From a virus, in the IMG/VR virus record IMGVR_UViG_3300035698_014311, positions 1 through 20,411 of that record: a stretch of 20,411 nucleotides of DNA; one strand, written 5' to 3'. The position numbers and the translations under genes are program-made. The notes beneath the pieces are model-generated. The model was not told the origin of the DNA. It did not search any database and was given only the letters and a program-made list of their open reading frames with translations. Shown piece by piece: positions 20,298 to 20,411 of the stretch; position 1 is the first letter of the stretch, and every line of letters starts with the position of its first letter.

Positions 20298-20411
20298 TTG
20301 TTTATATAAATTAATAATCTTTATTCCTAGGGATGATATATCAGCTCCAAGCTCGATAAAATAACTTGTTTGTCCTAGAATCAACAAACTGTAAATATCA
20401 TCCCATAGGCT

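Noticed and set aside
1-20411. CRISPR array, insertion sequence, integrase, attachment site or replication origin
   Set aside because: No regularly spaced direct repeats, transposase motifs or recombinase motifs were seen. The only tandem-like repeats are the protein-level fibre repeats at 153-584.
1-20411. Assigning the phage to a specific host group
   Set aside because: Missing Shine-Dalgarno sites hint at some lineages, but the TTGACA/TATAAT promoters do not fit the Bacteroidota pattern, and TGA stops exclude recoded lineages only. No host gene is present.

Overview
This window is a stretch of a tailed-phage (Caudoviricetes) genome or prophage. It carries an HK97-type packaging and head module: small and large terminase, portal fused to a MuF-type minor head protein, prohead protease and HK97-fold capsid protein. 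No bacterial housekeeping gene is present. Every gene I can support lies on the minus strand, so the map reads from right (20.4 kb) to left (1). The sequence is AT-rich by eye and uses the standard bacterial code, since TGA is a frequent stop. Most starts have no Shine-Dalgarno sequence, but two perfect sigma70-type promoters are visible. The host cannot be assigned from the sequence; the compact genes and tight overlaps would suit a phage of an uncultivated small-genome bacterium, but that is only an impression.

Layout in transcription order. (1) 20.4-19.7 kb: a membrane-anchored lysozyme/transglycosylase-like protein. (2) 19.73-19.70 kb: a consensus promoter, followed by two small proteins (one with an excisionase-like C-terminus, one helical) and a NodB-type polysaccharide deacetylase. 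(3) 18.5-8.8 kb: a roughly 10-kb surface-glycan island with five glycosyltransferase genes (one a GT-B/GT-A fusion), three small SAM methyltransferases, a radical SAM/SPASM-like protein, a tiny helix-turn-helix protein, several small unknowns, and a three-gene sulfation-like cassette (sulfotransferase, HxGH nucleotidyltransferase, compact APS kinase). (4) 8.8-5.9 kb: a DUF1064-type nuclease, a ParB-like domain protein, TerS, TerL and a Mu Com-like zinc ribbon. (5) 5.88-1.24 kb: a self-contained head operon with an extended -10 consensus promoter, a structured leader of about 105 nt, portal-MuF, protease and capsid, closed by an intrinsic terminator. (6) 1.2-0 kb: a 36-residue basic protein coupled to a secreted, tail-fibre-like repeat protein that runs off the left edge.

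The genes are packed tightly. At least eight junctions are 4-nt ATGA overlaps and two are TAATG overlaps, which points to translational coupling. Several real genes are too short for a 60-residue cutoff and were read directly: 1097-1207, 5880-6044, 13251-13408, 14130-14297 and 16561-16728.

The most notable finding is the possible self-sufficient sulfation module (11546-12817) between glycosyltransferase genes. Its enzymes could make the sulfate donor PAPS and transfer sulfate to a glycan, although the substrate of the small nucleotidyltransferase is unproven. Other notable items are a signal peptide on a fibre-like protein, a small coupled gene that can be read only with a -1 shift at an A7 run, a nested inverted-repeat element at 15867-15974, and strong enrichment of the hexamer TGGGAG/CTCCCA.
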